This document shows, piece after piece, positions 15,001 through 25,570 of a stretch of 64,000 bases of DNA. Every line of letters starts with the position of its first letter. Within the stretch, counting starts at the first letter, position 1. A model generated the notes under the pieces. The model was not told the DNA's origin, searched no databases, and saw only the letters and a program-made list of their open reading frames with translations. The DNA comes from Bugulina stolonifera (lineage: Eukaryota; Bryozoa; Gymnolaemata; Cheilostomatida; Bugulidae): the NCBI GenBank assembly GCA_935421135.1, contig OW285194.1, positions 5,296,876 through 5,360,875 of the forward strand, written 5' to 3'. The position numbers and the translations under genes were made by a program.

Positions 15001-15447
15001 GGCAGGTGAACGCTCAAACAGTAGTTTTGGAGCTTACAAAATTTAGCAGCGGGTAGGACCTGCAATGAAAGCAGTTCCAATCTATAGTACTGGTTGCAGT
15101 ATTTGATTCTAAAGCAGCCTACTAATCTATCTCCAGTAGTGCATGATTATCATTATCTTATGGACATCTTATAAACTCTTCACCCTGTTGAAAACTCCAG
15201 TTACTTTGTGAGGGAGGTTTAACTTAACTATTACTAAATTAATCAGAAGACAAACATTTTGTTTGTTAGCACATTGACTAACAGAGTAAAAGCGGCAATA
15301 TGTCAGAGTAGTTTAGTCATTGTGATTGTTTGTTAATACATACAAATATAGTACTGAGTAACACTTACCTCTACTTGTACCAGCAGATTGCAGACAGGTT
15401 GCTGCCAAAAATAATAGCAAGCATCTGCAAATAAAGTTTTGTATCAT
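5475..15447 (-). CDS. Secreted or membrane protein with two Ig-like domains (3' end not found)
   Basis: Five exons read on the minus strand, joined by phase: 15447-15369 (signal peptide, MIQNFICRCLLLFLAA..., ends phase 1), 7321-7146, 6734-6596, 6081-5931 and 5617-5475. All four introns have GT-AG ends and every junction keeps frame. Ig domain 1 (exons 2-3) shows the B-strand Cys in YSIPC, Trp in TQWWRDG, and D-x-G-x-Y-x-C as EDIGKYHC. Ig domain 2 (exons 4-5) shows RLVCPV, VTWYRDE and TSGAYSC. Each Ig domain is interrupted by one intron. The last exon ends in phase 1 at a GTGAGT donor, so more domains, a transmembrane segment or a tail are expected to the left, but I could not identify them. 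The first exon is linked only by phase and by its signal-peptide look, across an 8 kb intron; extra phase 1-1 exons could lie between. Family: I-set/C2-like, such as surface receptors or adhesion proteins. The specific protein is not recognised. Confidence 0.7.
7955..8076. repeat. AGT/GGT trinucleotide repeat
   Basis: Imperfect run of AGT units with GGT, GGC and AGC variants on the plus strand. It is the same triplet class, in opposite orientation, as the larger TAC/ACT array 700 bp to the right. Translations of it as poly-Ser/Gly are artefacts. Confidence 0.9.
8151..8174. repeat. 24-bp perfect palindrome
   Basis: The half-site GGCCTACTATTA is followed directly by its exact reverse complement, with no spacer. 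It could extrude as a cruciform or be the remnant of a small inverted element. Confidence 0.9.
8790..9556. repeat. TAC/ACT trinucleotide array with a 261-bp higher-order unit
   Basis: About 760 bp of (CTA)n with interspersed CCA, CAG, GTC and GCC triplets. The right part is a higher-order duplication: the segment starting TATCACTACC at 9031 recurs at 9292, a period of 261 bp (87 triplets), and the interruptions, including a GTCGCCGCCGCC block, recur in the same order. All three minus-strand and one plus-strand long frames across it are low-complexity and not credible genes. Confidence 0.93.
11473..11565. repeat. Three-copy 31-bp tandem repeat
   Basis: Units start at 11473, 11504 and 11535, each CAGTGTACCAGT...CCCCTTTAAAGACCA, nearly identical. 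Confidence 0.9.
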
Positions 15448-17555
15448 TTTGTTATCCAAGTGGTATATTATCCCAGTTTGAAGGCGTCATTTTCAGGCAT
15501 TCAGTAACATTCTGATTTTAGTCAGTATGAACGCGAGATGTACCAACTAACGCAAAAACTACTACTGTGCAATAGATGATCAAGTGTTTTTCCACACGAT
15601 ATACTATTGCATTGTTATTGTAACCTTTACTCCACGCATGGATGCAAGGAGCACTTGTTTTTACTACCGAGCAAGCGTAGCAATATTAATATTGGTGCTT
15701 TCTATCATTGCATTGGCTCTGGTTCATTGATCAATGACTGTGTTTGAAAGAGTTGTCAAAGACCGTACATATAAATATGGTCGTTGTACACTATATCCGC
15801 AGCACGCATCTAAAATAAACATCCGCGATAGAAAGTCTTTTGCTCAACATGGCCTTAGCTCCAATAATATCAAGCTTCAATGACCACAAACAGTGACATT
15901 ATTTATAGCGGGAAGACAAATTCCGTTTTATGGTTGCAGCTCTATGCCAAGGAGGTTCTCCAGATTCTACTTTTATGAATTGGGTACGTTTTTAATTTTA
16001 AAGTAAAATTTAATATAAGATGTTATATTTATTATAATTAATAGGCACTCGCTACTCACACAGAACAGATCGGAGACTGGTGAAATTCTAATTGTTTTGA
16101 AACTGTAATTGTTGTTGTAGTCAAGGAGTAAGAGTAGTCCTTGTTGTAGTGGTTCACTTCACTAGTCTTCATTCATGTTCCTAAATATTAATACATATTA
16201 CATTGCATAATATTCATGTTACATGTAATTAGTAATAAGATTAAATTTAAATATTAATATAAATATTTATTTTATAAGTATTATTATAATTATTCATTAT
16301 AAAATAACTAGGCTATTTATATTAATATTAATAAATTAATATAAAGTAGTATTAAATATTTATTATTAAATTATTATAATTATTTTATAATTGTTATAAA
16401 ATAATTTTTGTTATGAATATTATCTATATCCATGCATATGATATAGGCCTACTATTATATACTATTTTATATATGCTTATTGTCTATAGGCCTACTCAAT
16501 ACCGTACTGTAATAATAATATAATAAAATTATAATATGATTAATATTTAATATAAATATTATGATTTTTAATTTTACAAGCATTCATAGTGACAATATGA
16601 TTATCATTATGCAGTAGAATAAGAATTGAATACATCCTGTGGTAGAATTATAAGCCCATCTAGCTCTAAGGCTAGTAAGTAGTACGCGTACAGTACAGTG
16701 TGAACATTAACAAGAGAACTTACTCATTCGTATCAATCAGTATATGGATATACCAATAGCTTATTTTCTTGTTTAGTGTTTGCTTAGACATTAAAACTGT
16801 TATCAGCCATTATTATAGTATGTACTGGCCACCCGGTGAAAGAGAAGGAACCTTTATTTTGTCAATCTTCATTAAATTTGTTGTAATAAAATATGCCTTT
16901 TATATGGAATGGAGACAGTAGCGGTGACAAAAGCACAAGAGGAGAAATTACGAGTAGCTGAGATGCGAATCCTGATATGGTCATTGGAACTAACAAAAAT
17001 GGACCGAATAAGAAATGAGGACATCAGGAAACGAGTGAAAGTTGGTGAGCTAAAGGGGTGAAATGAGGGACGCAAGATTGAGGTGGCTGAGAAGAGATGA
17101 GTATGTAGGAAAGCAAAACAGAGGGTGCCCCAAAAGAAGATGGAAAGACTGCTTGAAAGATGAATTGTGGCAACAGCAGGATTGGTAGAAGGAGACGTAC
17201 GAAACAGGGTTAAATAGAGGAACTTGATCCGCAATGGCGACCCCACTTGATGAGAAAAGCTAGAAGAAGAAGCTGTAATAAACTATGCATTTTAATGTTT
17301 TGTTCTGAATACACATATAATAAGGGGACAGGTAATTTCACATTACATCTGCCAGCTATGGTCAAAAGTTCAACATGTGGAACATTTGGTCCTATTGCTC
17401 TCCATAGTGTCGGTAAGCTAAACCTGAGGTTAGCAGCCGTAGCTATAACAATGCCATCAGAGCATTGCTTATAGGGCTAAGTTCTATTTATTATATAACA
17501 TATTATTGTAGATTTAGGATGTTATGAGAGTAGGTGAACACTACCAATGTCCTAA
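15448..17555. other. Interval between divergent genes
   Basis: Separates the minus-strand signal-peptide exon (start codon at 15447) from the SAC3D1-like start codon at 17556, so a shared or bidirectional promoter is possible. 16190-16580 is extremely AT-rich. The stretch about 15931-15988 could be an exon (an ATG frame ending in CQGGSPDSTFMNW before a GTACGT donor); I cannot assign it, and it may be a 5' exon of an unknown transcript. A decayed retrotransposon tail fills 16905-17260. Confidence 0.4.
16905..17260 (+). pseudogene. Relic of a non-LTR (RTE-like) reverse transcriptase C-terminus
   Basis: Broken plus-strand reading matches the conserved tail of endonuclease-reverse transcriptases of non-LTR elements. 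Pieces seen in order: EEKLRVAEMRIL, TKMDRIRNEDIRKRVKVGEL, RGCPKRRWKDCLKDEL and RNLIRNGDPT. These correspond to the family's usual KLEVAEMRMLRW, TKMDRIRNE, RGRPKKRW and RRLIRNGDPT motifs. Frameshifts and stops separate the pieces, and no polymerase core is visible upstream, so it is a 5'-truncated dead copy. It sits just upstream of the SAC3D1-like gene. Confidence 0.8.
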
Positions 17556-20500
17556 ATGGATCAACATGGATTATGTGAAGATATGTGTCCAGAAAAGGAG
17601 ATTAAGTTGTAAGTTTGTTTAGTTTTTATTTAAGCCATTCTGCTTCTTCATTATCGCTTTCATAAATCGTGCAGTGATGCATATGAAATAGTTTGTGTGG
17701 GTGCCATCATTGTGTCTAAGACATCACTTCTTTCTTAGAAATCATTGTTTCTTAGACATCATTGTTTTTATGACAATCATTATTGTTTCTATGAAATCGT
17801 TTCTTTCCATGACATAATTTTTTTCTTAGACATAATTTCTTTCTTAGACATCATTGTTTCTATGAAGTCATTTGTTTCTATGGCAACATTATTTCTTTCT
17901 ATTAAGTGATTGTACTTGGGCAAGTTGTCGTGATATTAACATGTGCTCATGTTGTAGCCGTGTGAAGCAGCGGTTGGTTCACGAGCTAGAGAAGACTAGC
18001 AATGGACAACCAGAGTGAGTAGAAACTTCTTAGCCTTGGCTCTCTCATACACCAGTGAATTAGAAGTAGGCTGTTTTACTGCAGCAATGAATTGTAAGAA
18101 TTCTTATAGTTTATTTATCATGTAACATAGTGGTCAGATATTAGGCGTTGATTTCAAGCTTCCATTACATCTTATTGGGTGGCCTTCTTATTAGCCTTTG
18201 TTCTACACAATTTGATTGGCTTTAATTCACTGTTCTCCTCATATGTCAATGAGTTTTACTGGTTATTGTGTCGGAGTTTACTAACTTATACTCCTTACAG
18301 TCAGGGTTATGTATCTTGTAAATCTAAATAGAAGTTATCTGCTCTTGGACTTTTTTAATTCAAGGGTAGACAATTACCATTTATCTGTAATATACAATAA
18401 TCATAATAATGTACTTACCTGGAATTATAGTAGTGCAGGCATATTAAGGTTTGCGTAGTGCTGTAACAGTACAACAATTATAGTCTTGTAGTCAAAGCCA
18501 AGCAAAAGACATTGCAAGTGACCTTTATCTATCATTGTTCGTAATTAGGTCAAGGTAGATTTACTGATGGAAACTGTGCGGGCACTCACTGTATATACAT
18601 TGTATATATTGTTACATATATTGAGGGCAGCAGTCATCTTATCATGTGACTAGAATAGAATAGATTGGAGACGATAGTAGTCTCATGTTGTGTCTGTATA
18701 ACCGTTACAGCGTTCTGGTGAAGGAGTACAGAAGGTCTGCTGCTGGCAGAGATACGTCAGATGTAAGACAACTCCGAACTATTGGGGCCCTGGTTAGGAC
18801 CACGGACTATTTGATCAATGAGTTAGTATCTAGTCTACTCTATCTCCAGATACTAGATTTTATACTGACTTGAAGTTGTCTTCTCTTCGATCATTCGTTG
18901 GCATGGGGAGACAACTGCCAATTACATTGTTTGAGCAGTAGTTCTGTTTCCGCAAGCAATGAATTGTGATGCCATAGATGTATTAGTTGTGTGAGGTAAC
19001 CCAGCGATGTACTTAATGTAGATTTCAGTATATTTAAGCTAATTGCACTTATATAAATACTTTACAAATTCTATCCAACCTGGTAACTATTTTTGTTTCT
19101 ACTATACGGACTATTTGCAGTTCAGTATCTTGTGCTATCCTAATCAGTTGCTAACTTCATTACTTTTGAGCTTTGTAAATTCAGACTGTTTTAAATTACA
19201 TGTAAGTTTTATTTTGTAGTTGGCTTCTTTGAATTCTCAAATAGGTAGAATAGACAACTCCACAAATCTTTGTGCTAGCCTGTCATCTCATAGATTTTCT
19301 GAGTTTACACTTTACAGCAATTGATAGCCTGTGTTTCATTCATGTTGTAGAGTATGTGGTTTGGATAAAGACTGGGCTGTGATATACGAGTTTGTATTTG
19401 ATAGACTGAGAGCTATACGTCAGGATATGGTGATACAGTCTATGAATGATGGGAACACAGTCTATATACTAGAACAGTGTGTTAGATTCTACCTCATTAG
19501 TATTGATAAGTAGGTCAACATTTTATTAGGTCGGTTATATGTTTGTCACTGTTACATTGAACTTTGTATGCTGCACTTGGTGACATGGATATGGTCGATA
19601 GTACAGCAATATCTCCACGTAACAGTTGTAATATCAGCTGAAATAAGGCTTCAGTTTCTTCCTCTAACATGGTAGATTAATGCTGCTCACTGATTGGACA
19701 AATGTATATCCTACGTAGGTTGAAAGGTCGTCCTATCAATGTGTTTGATACGAAGATTAACGACACTCATATACAGGAAGTACTAAAACAACTACTAGTC
19801 CTGTATGATACAACTCTATCCGCATGTGTTACCACCAAGACTATAATAGGGGACGACAGCGCTATACACAAGGTAAGTCTACGGCATGGTGCATATACAT
19901 GTACTTTTATGTAGATGTATGCATGTACGTGTAAGCCTATGTATAATGTGTCTATGTAGATGTATGTAGATGTACCTGCATGAATAGTATGTATGAATAC
20001 ATCTATCTATGCATTATGTATACATAACAATTTAGGGATTTATAGTATTTATGTGCGTATTAGAATATTCCTTAGCCAGTATGTAGTGTAGGTTCATTTG
20101 GTTTACATATATGTATTTACATCATACATTTATCAGTAAGGTAGGTAGTAGGTACATGTGTACTTACTCTCAATCAGTGAGGTAGTAGTGTAGGTACATG
20201 TGTACTCTCTCAATCAGTGAGGTAGTAGTGTAGGTACATGTGTACTCTCTCAATCAGTGAGGTAGTAGTGTAGGTACATGTGTACTTACTCTCAATCAGT
20301 GAGGTAGTAGTGTAGGTACATGTGTACTTACTCTCAATCAGTGAGGTAGTAGTGTAGGTACATGTGTACTTACTCTCAATCAGTAAGGTAGTAGTGTAGG
20401 TACATGTGTACTCTCTCAATCAGTGAGGTAGTAGTGTAGGTACATGTGTACTTACTCTCAATCAGTGAGGTAGTAGTAGGTACATGTGTACTTACTCTCA

Positions 20501-22497
20501 ATCAGTAAGGTAGTAGTGTAGGTACATGTGTACTTACTCTCAATCAGTAAGGTAGTAGTGTAGGTACATGTGTACTTACTCTCAATCAGTAAGGTAGTAG
20601 TGTAGGTACATGTGTACTTACTCTCAATCAGTAAGGTAGTAGTGTAGGTACATGTGTACTTACTCTCAATCAGTAAGGTAGTAGTGTAGGTACATGTGTA
20701 CTTACTCTCAATCTTTTCTCTCTATTTAGAATAGGAAGGAGTTTGAGAGTATCTACATTCTGTTTAATATGAACCATCAAGATGCTTTAAACCACTTCCT
20801 GTCTCTACCATCCGCCCTCAGGTACATATTCTACAGAATACACTTTATATCTAGGACGGTCTTATGTTAGAAAGGATATAAACCAAAGTCATTCAGAGCT
20901 GATCGCAAAGCTAGATGTAAATATAAACAGCTACCGTATTATGTTGGACTGGTAACTGTAAAATGCTATGAGCTGTACGAATCTGGAACCAGCGGCTTCC
21001 AAGTTGGTGTGATAGCGTTATGCATTGTGGGTGTCGTTGGTGCTATGCATTGTGGGTGTTATTGGCACTATGCATTGTAGGTGCCGTTGGCACTATGCAC
21101 TGTGGGCAGATCCAATGAATGTCAATACTACCCACTCAGTGGTAATTCTCTTTTGAGAATTTGCATTTGGTTTGCCTTCAACTCATAGTATGCCATTCCA
21201 AAGATCAAGCTTATGCCAAAGACTACATGTGATTATGTATGTCTTTATAGCTAATTATTTTTTGCCTCACTGTTTTTCTTACTTAGGCTATTACCATTAT
21301 GCTGGTCTTTTCTATTCGCTGTGCCACCAGCCCTGTTGTAATTGGCTCAAATCAAATAACACCTACTCGCGATTATAGAATTTATTGAAAATAAGCTGTT
21401 GTTATTGGCCGGATATTTGTTGAGGCTACTGATTGGCTGGCACTACACATGCCCATGCAGTCAGGCAGATGAACGAAGGAGTCAACCTAGCCTAACCCAA
21501 ACAGCAGAGTAGGTCTGCTGAAACTCACTGCCTCTAGTTTTGGCGAGCCTTTATATGGTCTTGTTATCATTCTTACCTATCAGCTTATAGGCAGAGGTGG
21601 ATAACTCCTGAGAATGAGGTTTGCCTTATCTATATGGAGTTGTATGCTCAATATAACTATGTGATGCGTATTGTAGAGGTTTTGAGCCTTGCAAGAAAGT
21701 ATGGCAGCTAAATATGGCCGTTTATCACCGGAATTATGTTCGAGTTTTTAAACTGGTTGAAGATCTGCCCGAGTTGTTGTACTGTGCGCTATATCGTCAT
21801 ATTCCCTCCCTACAGCTGTGAGTATACACTATATCGTCATATTCCCTCCCTACAGCTGTGAGTATACACTGTAAATAGTACAGTCCAGTCTGTAGCTAGT
21901 CTAATATACACTGTAAATAATACAGTACTGTCTGTAGCTAGTCTGCTACACACTGTAGTCTAGCTTGTCTACTATATAACTGTATACTACAACAACTTGG
22001 ATAATTATACAAATTGTTGTGGTATACAGTTACATGTATATTAATAGTAGGATAGTATATATCGTATAAATACTAGTATACTAGTATTTTATAGTATATA
22101 TATATTTCTGTGGGTGTCTTGTATGAAGGATATACACTGTAGTTAGTTGCTCTAGTTGGCATTGTGCTGTAATTAGTCAATGGTATGCAGTAGACACCTT
22201 TTGATTGCCTACTTACTGCTCATTTTACTTCAGTATATTTAAAGGAGGAGATAACTCTATGACTAGCTTGTAGCTATCAGTTATCACCATGGTTACCTTT
22301 TTATTATACATTGTAGTGAGATGTTGAGACGTATGAATACAGCATATTCTAGTAAAGCATGTAAATATCCACTTTCCCACCTCTGCACTCTGATTGGACA
22401 GAAACATTCGGAGGATGTTACATCACTACTCGAAGCACATGGTGTTCCAGTTATAGACGGTCACATTAAATTTTCTAAAGCTGCATGGAAGTCCTGA
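17556..22497 (+). CDS. SAC3D1: SAC3 domain-containing protein 1-like (SAC3/GANP family)
   Basis: Complete gene, 948 coding bases, 315 aa. Exons: 17556-17608, 17958-18014, 18711-18821, 19351-19509, 19719-19872, 20730-20821, 21677-21817, 22317-22497. All introns are GT-AG and all phases agree. The start ATG is preceded directly by an in-frame TAA. The N-terminus has the family's C-x3-C-P signature as LCEDMCPEKE (vertebrate: TCPDMCPAAER), followed by VLVKEYRRSAAGRD, VRQLRTIGALVRTTDYLINE, VFDRLRAIRQDM, IYILFNMNHQDAL and a C-terminal MLRRMNTAYSS...HGVPV segment. Length is close to the short SAC3D1 paralogue rather than the giant GANP. In other animals the family acts in mRNA export complexes (SAC3/TREX-2) and, for SAC3D1, at the centrosome and spindle; a role here is inferred from the family. 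Candidate AATAAA signals lie at 22953 and 22960. Confidence 0.9.
17730..17900. repeat. Imperfect TTTCTTAGACATCATTG repeats in SAC3D1 intron 1
   Basis: Seven or so degenerate copies of a 20-30 bp T-rich unit (TTTCTTAGACATCATTG or TTTCTATGAAATCATTG) fill the middle of the 350-bp first intron. Confidence 0.6.
20131..20712. repeat. 40/42-bp minisatellite in SAC3D1 intron 5
   Basis: About 14 head-to-tail units of AATCAGTGAGGTAGTAGTGT...GTACTTACTCTC. Starts at 20172, 20212 and 20252 give a 40-bp period; 20252, 20294 and 20336 give 42 bp, the difference being a TA insertion near the unit end. The array runs to within 20 bp of the exon 6 acceptor at 20729. Confidence 0.95.
21015..21107. repeat. Short tandem repeat CTATGCATTGTGGGTG in SAC3D1 intron 6
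   Basis: Three to four degenerate units of about 30 bp, each with TATGCATTGTGGGTG followed by TTGGCAC or a variant. Confidence 0.7.
21791..21870 (+). repeat. 40-bp duplication of the SAC3D1 exon 7 end and its splice donor
   Basis: A 40-bp block starting ATATCGTCATATTCCC occurs at 21791 and again, directly adjacent, at 21831. It includes the last 27 coding bases of exon 7 and the CT|GTGAGT donor, so two identical donors lie 40 bp apart (GT at 21818 and 21858). Use of the second would shift frame. A further degenerate duplication (ACACTGTAAATA...GTCTGTAGCTAGTCT) follows to about 21960. Confidence 0.85.
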
Positions 22498-23020
22498 TAT
22501 AAGTTGAAACATATTATATACCAGGTGAAGATAACTTGTAACATAGTGGACATTGTTCTCTTCCTGGTTTATATATTATATAACAATGCCATTATTGCTG
22601 CCATTGTTAGAGGCCTTTAATATTTTTCATACATATTTTATTATGATGTATAATACTACATATTTCCTTTGAACCCATTAGCTGTTCTTTTACAAGATGA
22701 CTGTAGCAAAATATTCTAAACAGCTTTTACAATATTATAATAATACATTGTACTTCCAACTGGAGATATTCAATTTACCTACACCTTGTCATCCATCATT
22801 GCAGTACTCCATTATTTTATACAAAATGCTAATTTTTCAAAGTTTTTGTATTTTTTAGATTACGTTATTGAACTGAAGGGGCATGTATGTATACTGTATA
22901 CTAGTTGATGCCTTAGGGTTGTTGTACCATGCAATCTATTCAAATTATTGTCAATAAACAATAAAGCGTAGAACTGTGCCATAAATGAACAATCTCTAAT
23001 ATTTACATAGACCAGTGTTC
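22498..23020. other. 3' UTR and spacer after SAC3D1-like gene
   Basis: AT-rich and non-coding, with two overlapping AATAAA signals at 22953-22965 that probably end the SAC3D1-like transcript. Nothing else recognised. Confidence 0.5.
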
Positions 23021-23838
23021 AAGTGAGGGTGTACTGTCCAACTAGTGACCAAGGGTGCACTGTCTAACTAGTGACCAAAGGTGTACTGTCCAATAAGTGA
23101 CCAAGAGTGCACTGTCCAATAAGTGACCAAGGATGTACTGTCCAGCAAATAACCAAGGGTGTACTGTCCAACTAGTGACCAAAGGTGTACTGTCCAATAA
23201 GTGACCAAGGGTGTACTGTCCAGCAAATAACCAAGGGTGTACTGTCCAACTAGTGACCAAAGGTGTACTGTCCAACTAGTGACCAAGGGTGCACTGTCCA
23301 ACAAGTGACCAAAGGTGTACTGTCCAATAAGTGACCAAGGGTGCACTGTCTAACTAGTGACCAAAGGTGTACTGTCCAATAAGTGACCAAGGATGTACTG
23401 TCCAGCAAATAACCAAGGGTGTACTGTCCAACTAGTGACCAAAGGTGCACTGTCCAATAAGTGACCAAGGGTGTACTGTCCAGCAAATAACCAAGGGTGT
23501 ACTGTCCAACTAGTGACCAAAGGTGTACTGTCCAACTAGTGACCAAGGGTGCACTGTCCAACAAGTGACCAAAAGTGTACTGTCCAATAAGTGACCAAGG
23601 GTGTACTGTCTAACTAGTGACCAAGGATGTACTGTCCAATAAGTGACCAAGGATGTACTGTCCAATAAGTGACCAAGGGTGCACTGTTCAGCAAATAACC
23701 AAGGGTGTACTGTTCAACTAGTAACCAAAGGTGTACTGTCCAACTAGTGACCAAGGGTGCACTGTCCAACTAGTGACCAAAGGTGTACTGTCCAACTAGT
23801 GACCAAGGGTGTACTGTCCAATAAGTGACCAAAAGTGT
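23021..23838. repeat. 26-bp minisatellite, about 31 copies
   Basis: Head-to-tail units of GTGTACTGTCCAACTAGTGA plus CCAAGG (26 bp), with recurrent variants: CCAATAAGTGACCAA, CCAGCAAATAACCAA, GCACTG. The variants come in a repeating order, which suggests higher-order amplification of blocks of four to eight units. Because 26 is not a multiple of 3, a 26-residue peptide repeat appears in all three minus-strand frames; none is a gene. Confidence 0.95.
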
Positions 23839-25130
23839 AAATCGAAATCAAAAATGCTGTAGATGAATCGTCATCGCCATCATTGCAGGCCTGCTAGGTA
23901 CACTTCTCTATATATACCTGCCCTATCTATTACTTTACTCTATTATCTACATGTAGTTCATTCAACCGGTCAAGTCTAGTCAGGAATTATATTCTCCTGC
24001 TACTAAGTGCATAAGAGTGGATGACCCTTAAATATACTATCTGTTGTTATTCGTACGAGGGCACACAACTACTCTAAAAGACAGTGATTACTGCTTGGTA
24101 GAATATACATGGCTAATAGAAGGGTCCGCATCAACTTCACTGAAATGTTATGGCCAGAGAATATTGTTTAATGCGGATCCCGTAGCCAATACATCAAGTA
24201 AGTACGTAGTGATGTGAAATCAGTAATTTGGAAATGCTTGCAGTTAAACATATAAACATACCTGTCACCCTGGAGTGAAAAAATATAGGGAGTCTCAACT
24301 TTCAAGTGCACAGGTGAAATTTGCAAGACCCTAACTTCCAACTCCAAAAAGTACATTTGGAGAGTTGGAAATGGGGGGGGGGGGGGGAGTATGGGTGCCA
24401 AGCTTCACTGTTATCACAGCACTAATCATTATCTTTTGACATAATCAGTAATACATGTAAATTAGCTACCATGCTTGTACTTTTAGCAACGACTAAACTA
24501 AACCACAAAAAAGCTGAAAAAGAGACTGGTGGTGAAAAAAATTTACTCAAATATATTAGACTTATGTACAAAATAATGCACAATATAAGCTATGTAGTAG
24601 ATGATAGCTCCAAAGCTGAATCAAAATACCAGATAGAGAAAAATGAGACTGAACAAGGGTATTAATTTGATGCTATTTATTGGATAATCTTGGATATTAG
24701 ATAATACAAAAGTGAAAAATACCTGAAATAGGGAGGATATAGGGATATAGGGAGCTGGTGGGGGTGAGAGATTGAAATGGGGGGGGGGGGGGTGGGTCCG
24801 CCCAAATCAGGATAGTTGACAGGTATGCATATAAAATGTACATAATATAATATATTAGGTACACTTAGATCTTGAATATACATCCACAGTTGTCATTCGA
24901 AAGAGGTCAACGTGCAGCATTAAATTATTGATATTGTTTTTTTGGCCTGGTGTCTTTTGATTTATTAATTAATTTGTGTTCTCTTGTTTCTGTACATTGG
25001 GAGGCCTAGAGGTGAAGGCTGTTCAATATGGGCAATATGGGGAGTGAGGTGTAATTTTAATATAATAACTAGCAAACGACAATCATTCAGTTTTATTTGG
25101 TTGAATCATAGTGTTTGACGTTTGCTCAGG
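23839..25130. other. Intergenic spacer before the CTHRC1-like array
   Basis: No gene recognised. Contains the small element at 24257-24827 described separately. Homology to the other array copies begins near 25140 with a single GACAGGTGAGTG motif. Confidence 0.5.
24257..24827. mobile_element. Small non-autonomous transposon-like element with CATACCTGTCA ends
   Basis: An 11-bp terminal inverted repeat, CATACCTGTCA at 24257-24267 and its reverse complement TGACAGGTATG at 24817-24827. Runs of 14-15 G lie near 24374-24388 and 24779-24792. The 64-codon frame inside (24471-24665) is Lys/Glu-rich and unassigned. No clear target-site duplication was found, so the superfamily is not assigned and the ends could be slightly wrong. 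Confidence 0.5.
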
Positions 25131-25526
25131 AAACGCTTCTGTAGGTGTGCACGTCAAGACAGGTGAGTGCATTACTCATTGCGTCATTCTAGTATTGATT
25201 TATAAGTTCTATAAATTTTAGAATGCTGAACACAATTTATAGCCTCCTTAAAACAGACACAGGCCTCTGTAATGTAACGGAAAAAGAATGCTATGGGATG
25301 AAATACAAGACTGTATAATATCCTTCATACTTCCTGCTTATGTGATCATAATATACATATATATTTATAATAGACTTTAAATGTATTTGTCTGACTCTCA
25401 ACTCAGCTAACAAACAATATTAACAATAAGTTTAAATTAAAATTACTTGTATTGATCTACAACTGGGAATGCTATAATATAATTCACTCAGTTATATTAC
25501 CTGTATACTCGTACATGTGTAGGCTT

Positions 25527-25570
25527 GTAGAACAGTCAGCAAGTCTAACAGAAGAAACTTGCATCTATCT
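25527..25570 (+). other. Probable 5' UTR exon end, copy A
   Basis: The segment AACAGTCAGCAAGTCTAACA... ending ATCTATCT before a GTGAGT donor is conserved upstream of all three array genes (donors at 25571, 45052 and 60819). The first coding exon of each gene is preceded by a TAG acceptor three bases before the ATG, or by CAG in copy C, which fits a spliced leader exon in the 5' UTR. The upstream limit is unknown. Confidence 0.4.

Larger units (their letters stand above)
7322..15368 (-). other. 8 kb intron of the Ig-domain gene
   Basis: Non-coding by my reading. It holds two triplet-repeat stretches (about 7955-8076 and 8790-9556), a perfect palindrome at 8151-8174, a three-copy 31-bp repeat at 11473-11565, and degenerate tRNA-like text near 10960-11060. 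The long frames in the triplet arrays, which translate as poly-Leu, poly-Ser or poly-Val, are products of the repeat and not genes. No Ig, kinase or other domain was recognised in the rest. Confidence 0.5.

Noticed and set aside
23042..23564. Repeated peptide DSTPLVTSWTVHPW on the minus strand
   Set aside because: Direct translation of the 26-bp minisatellite; the same peptide appears in all three frames because 26 is not a multiple of 3.
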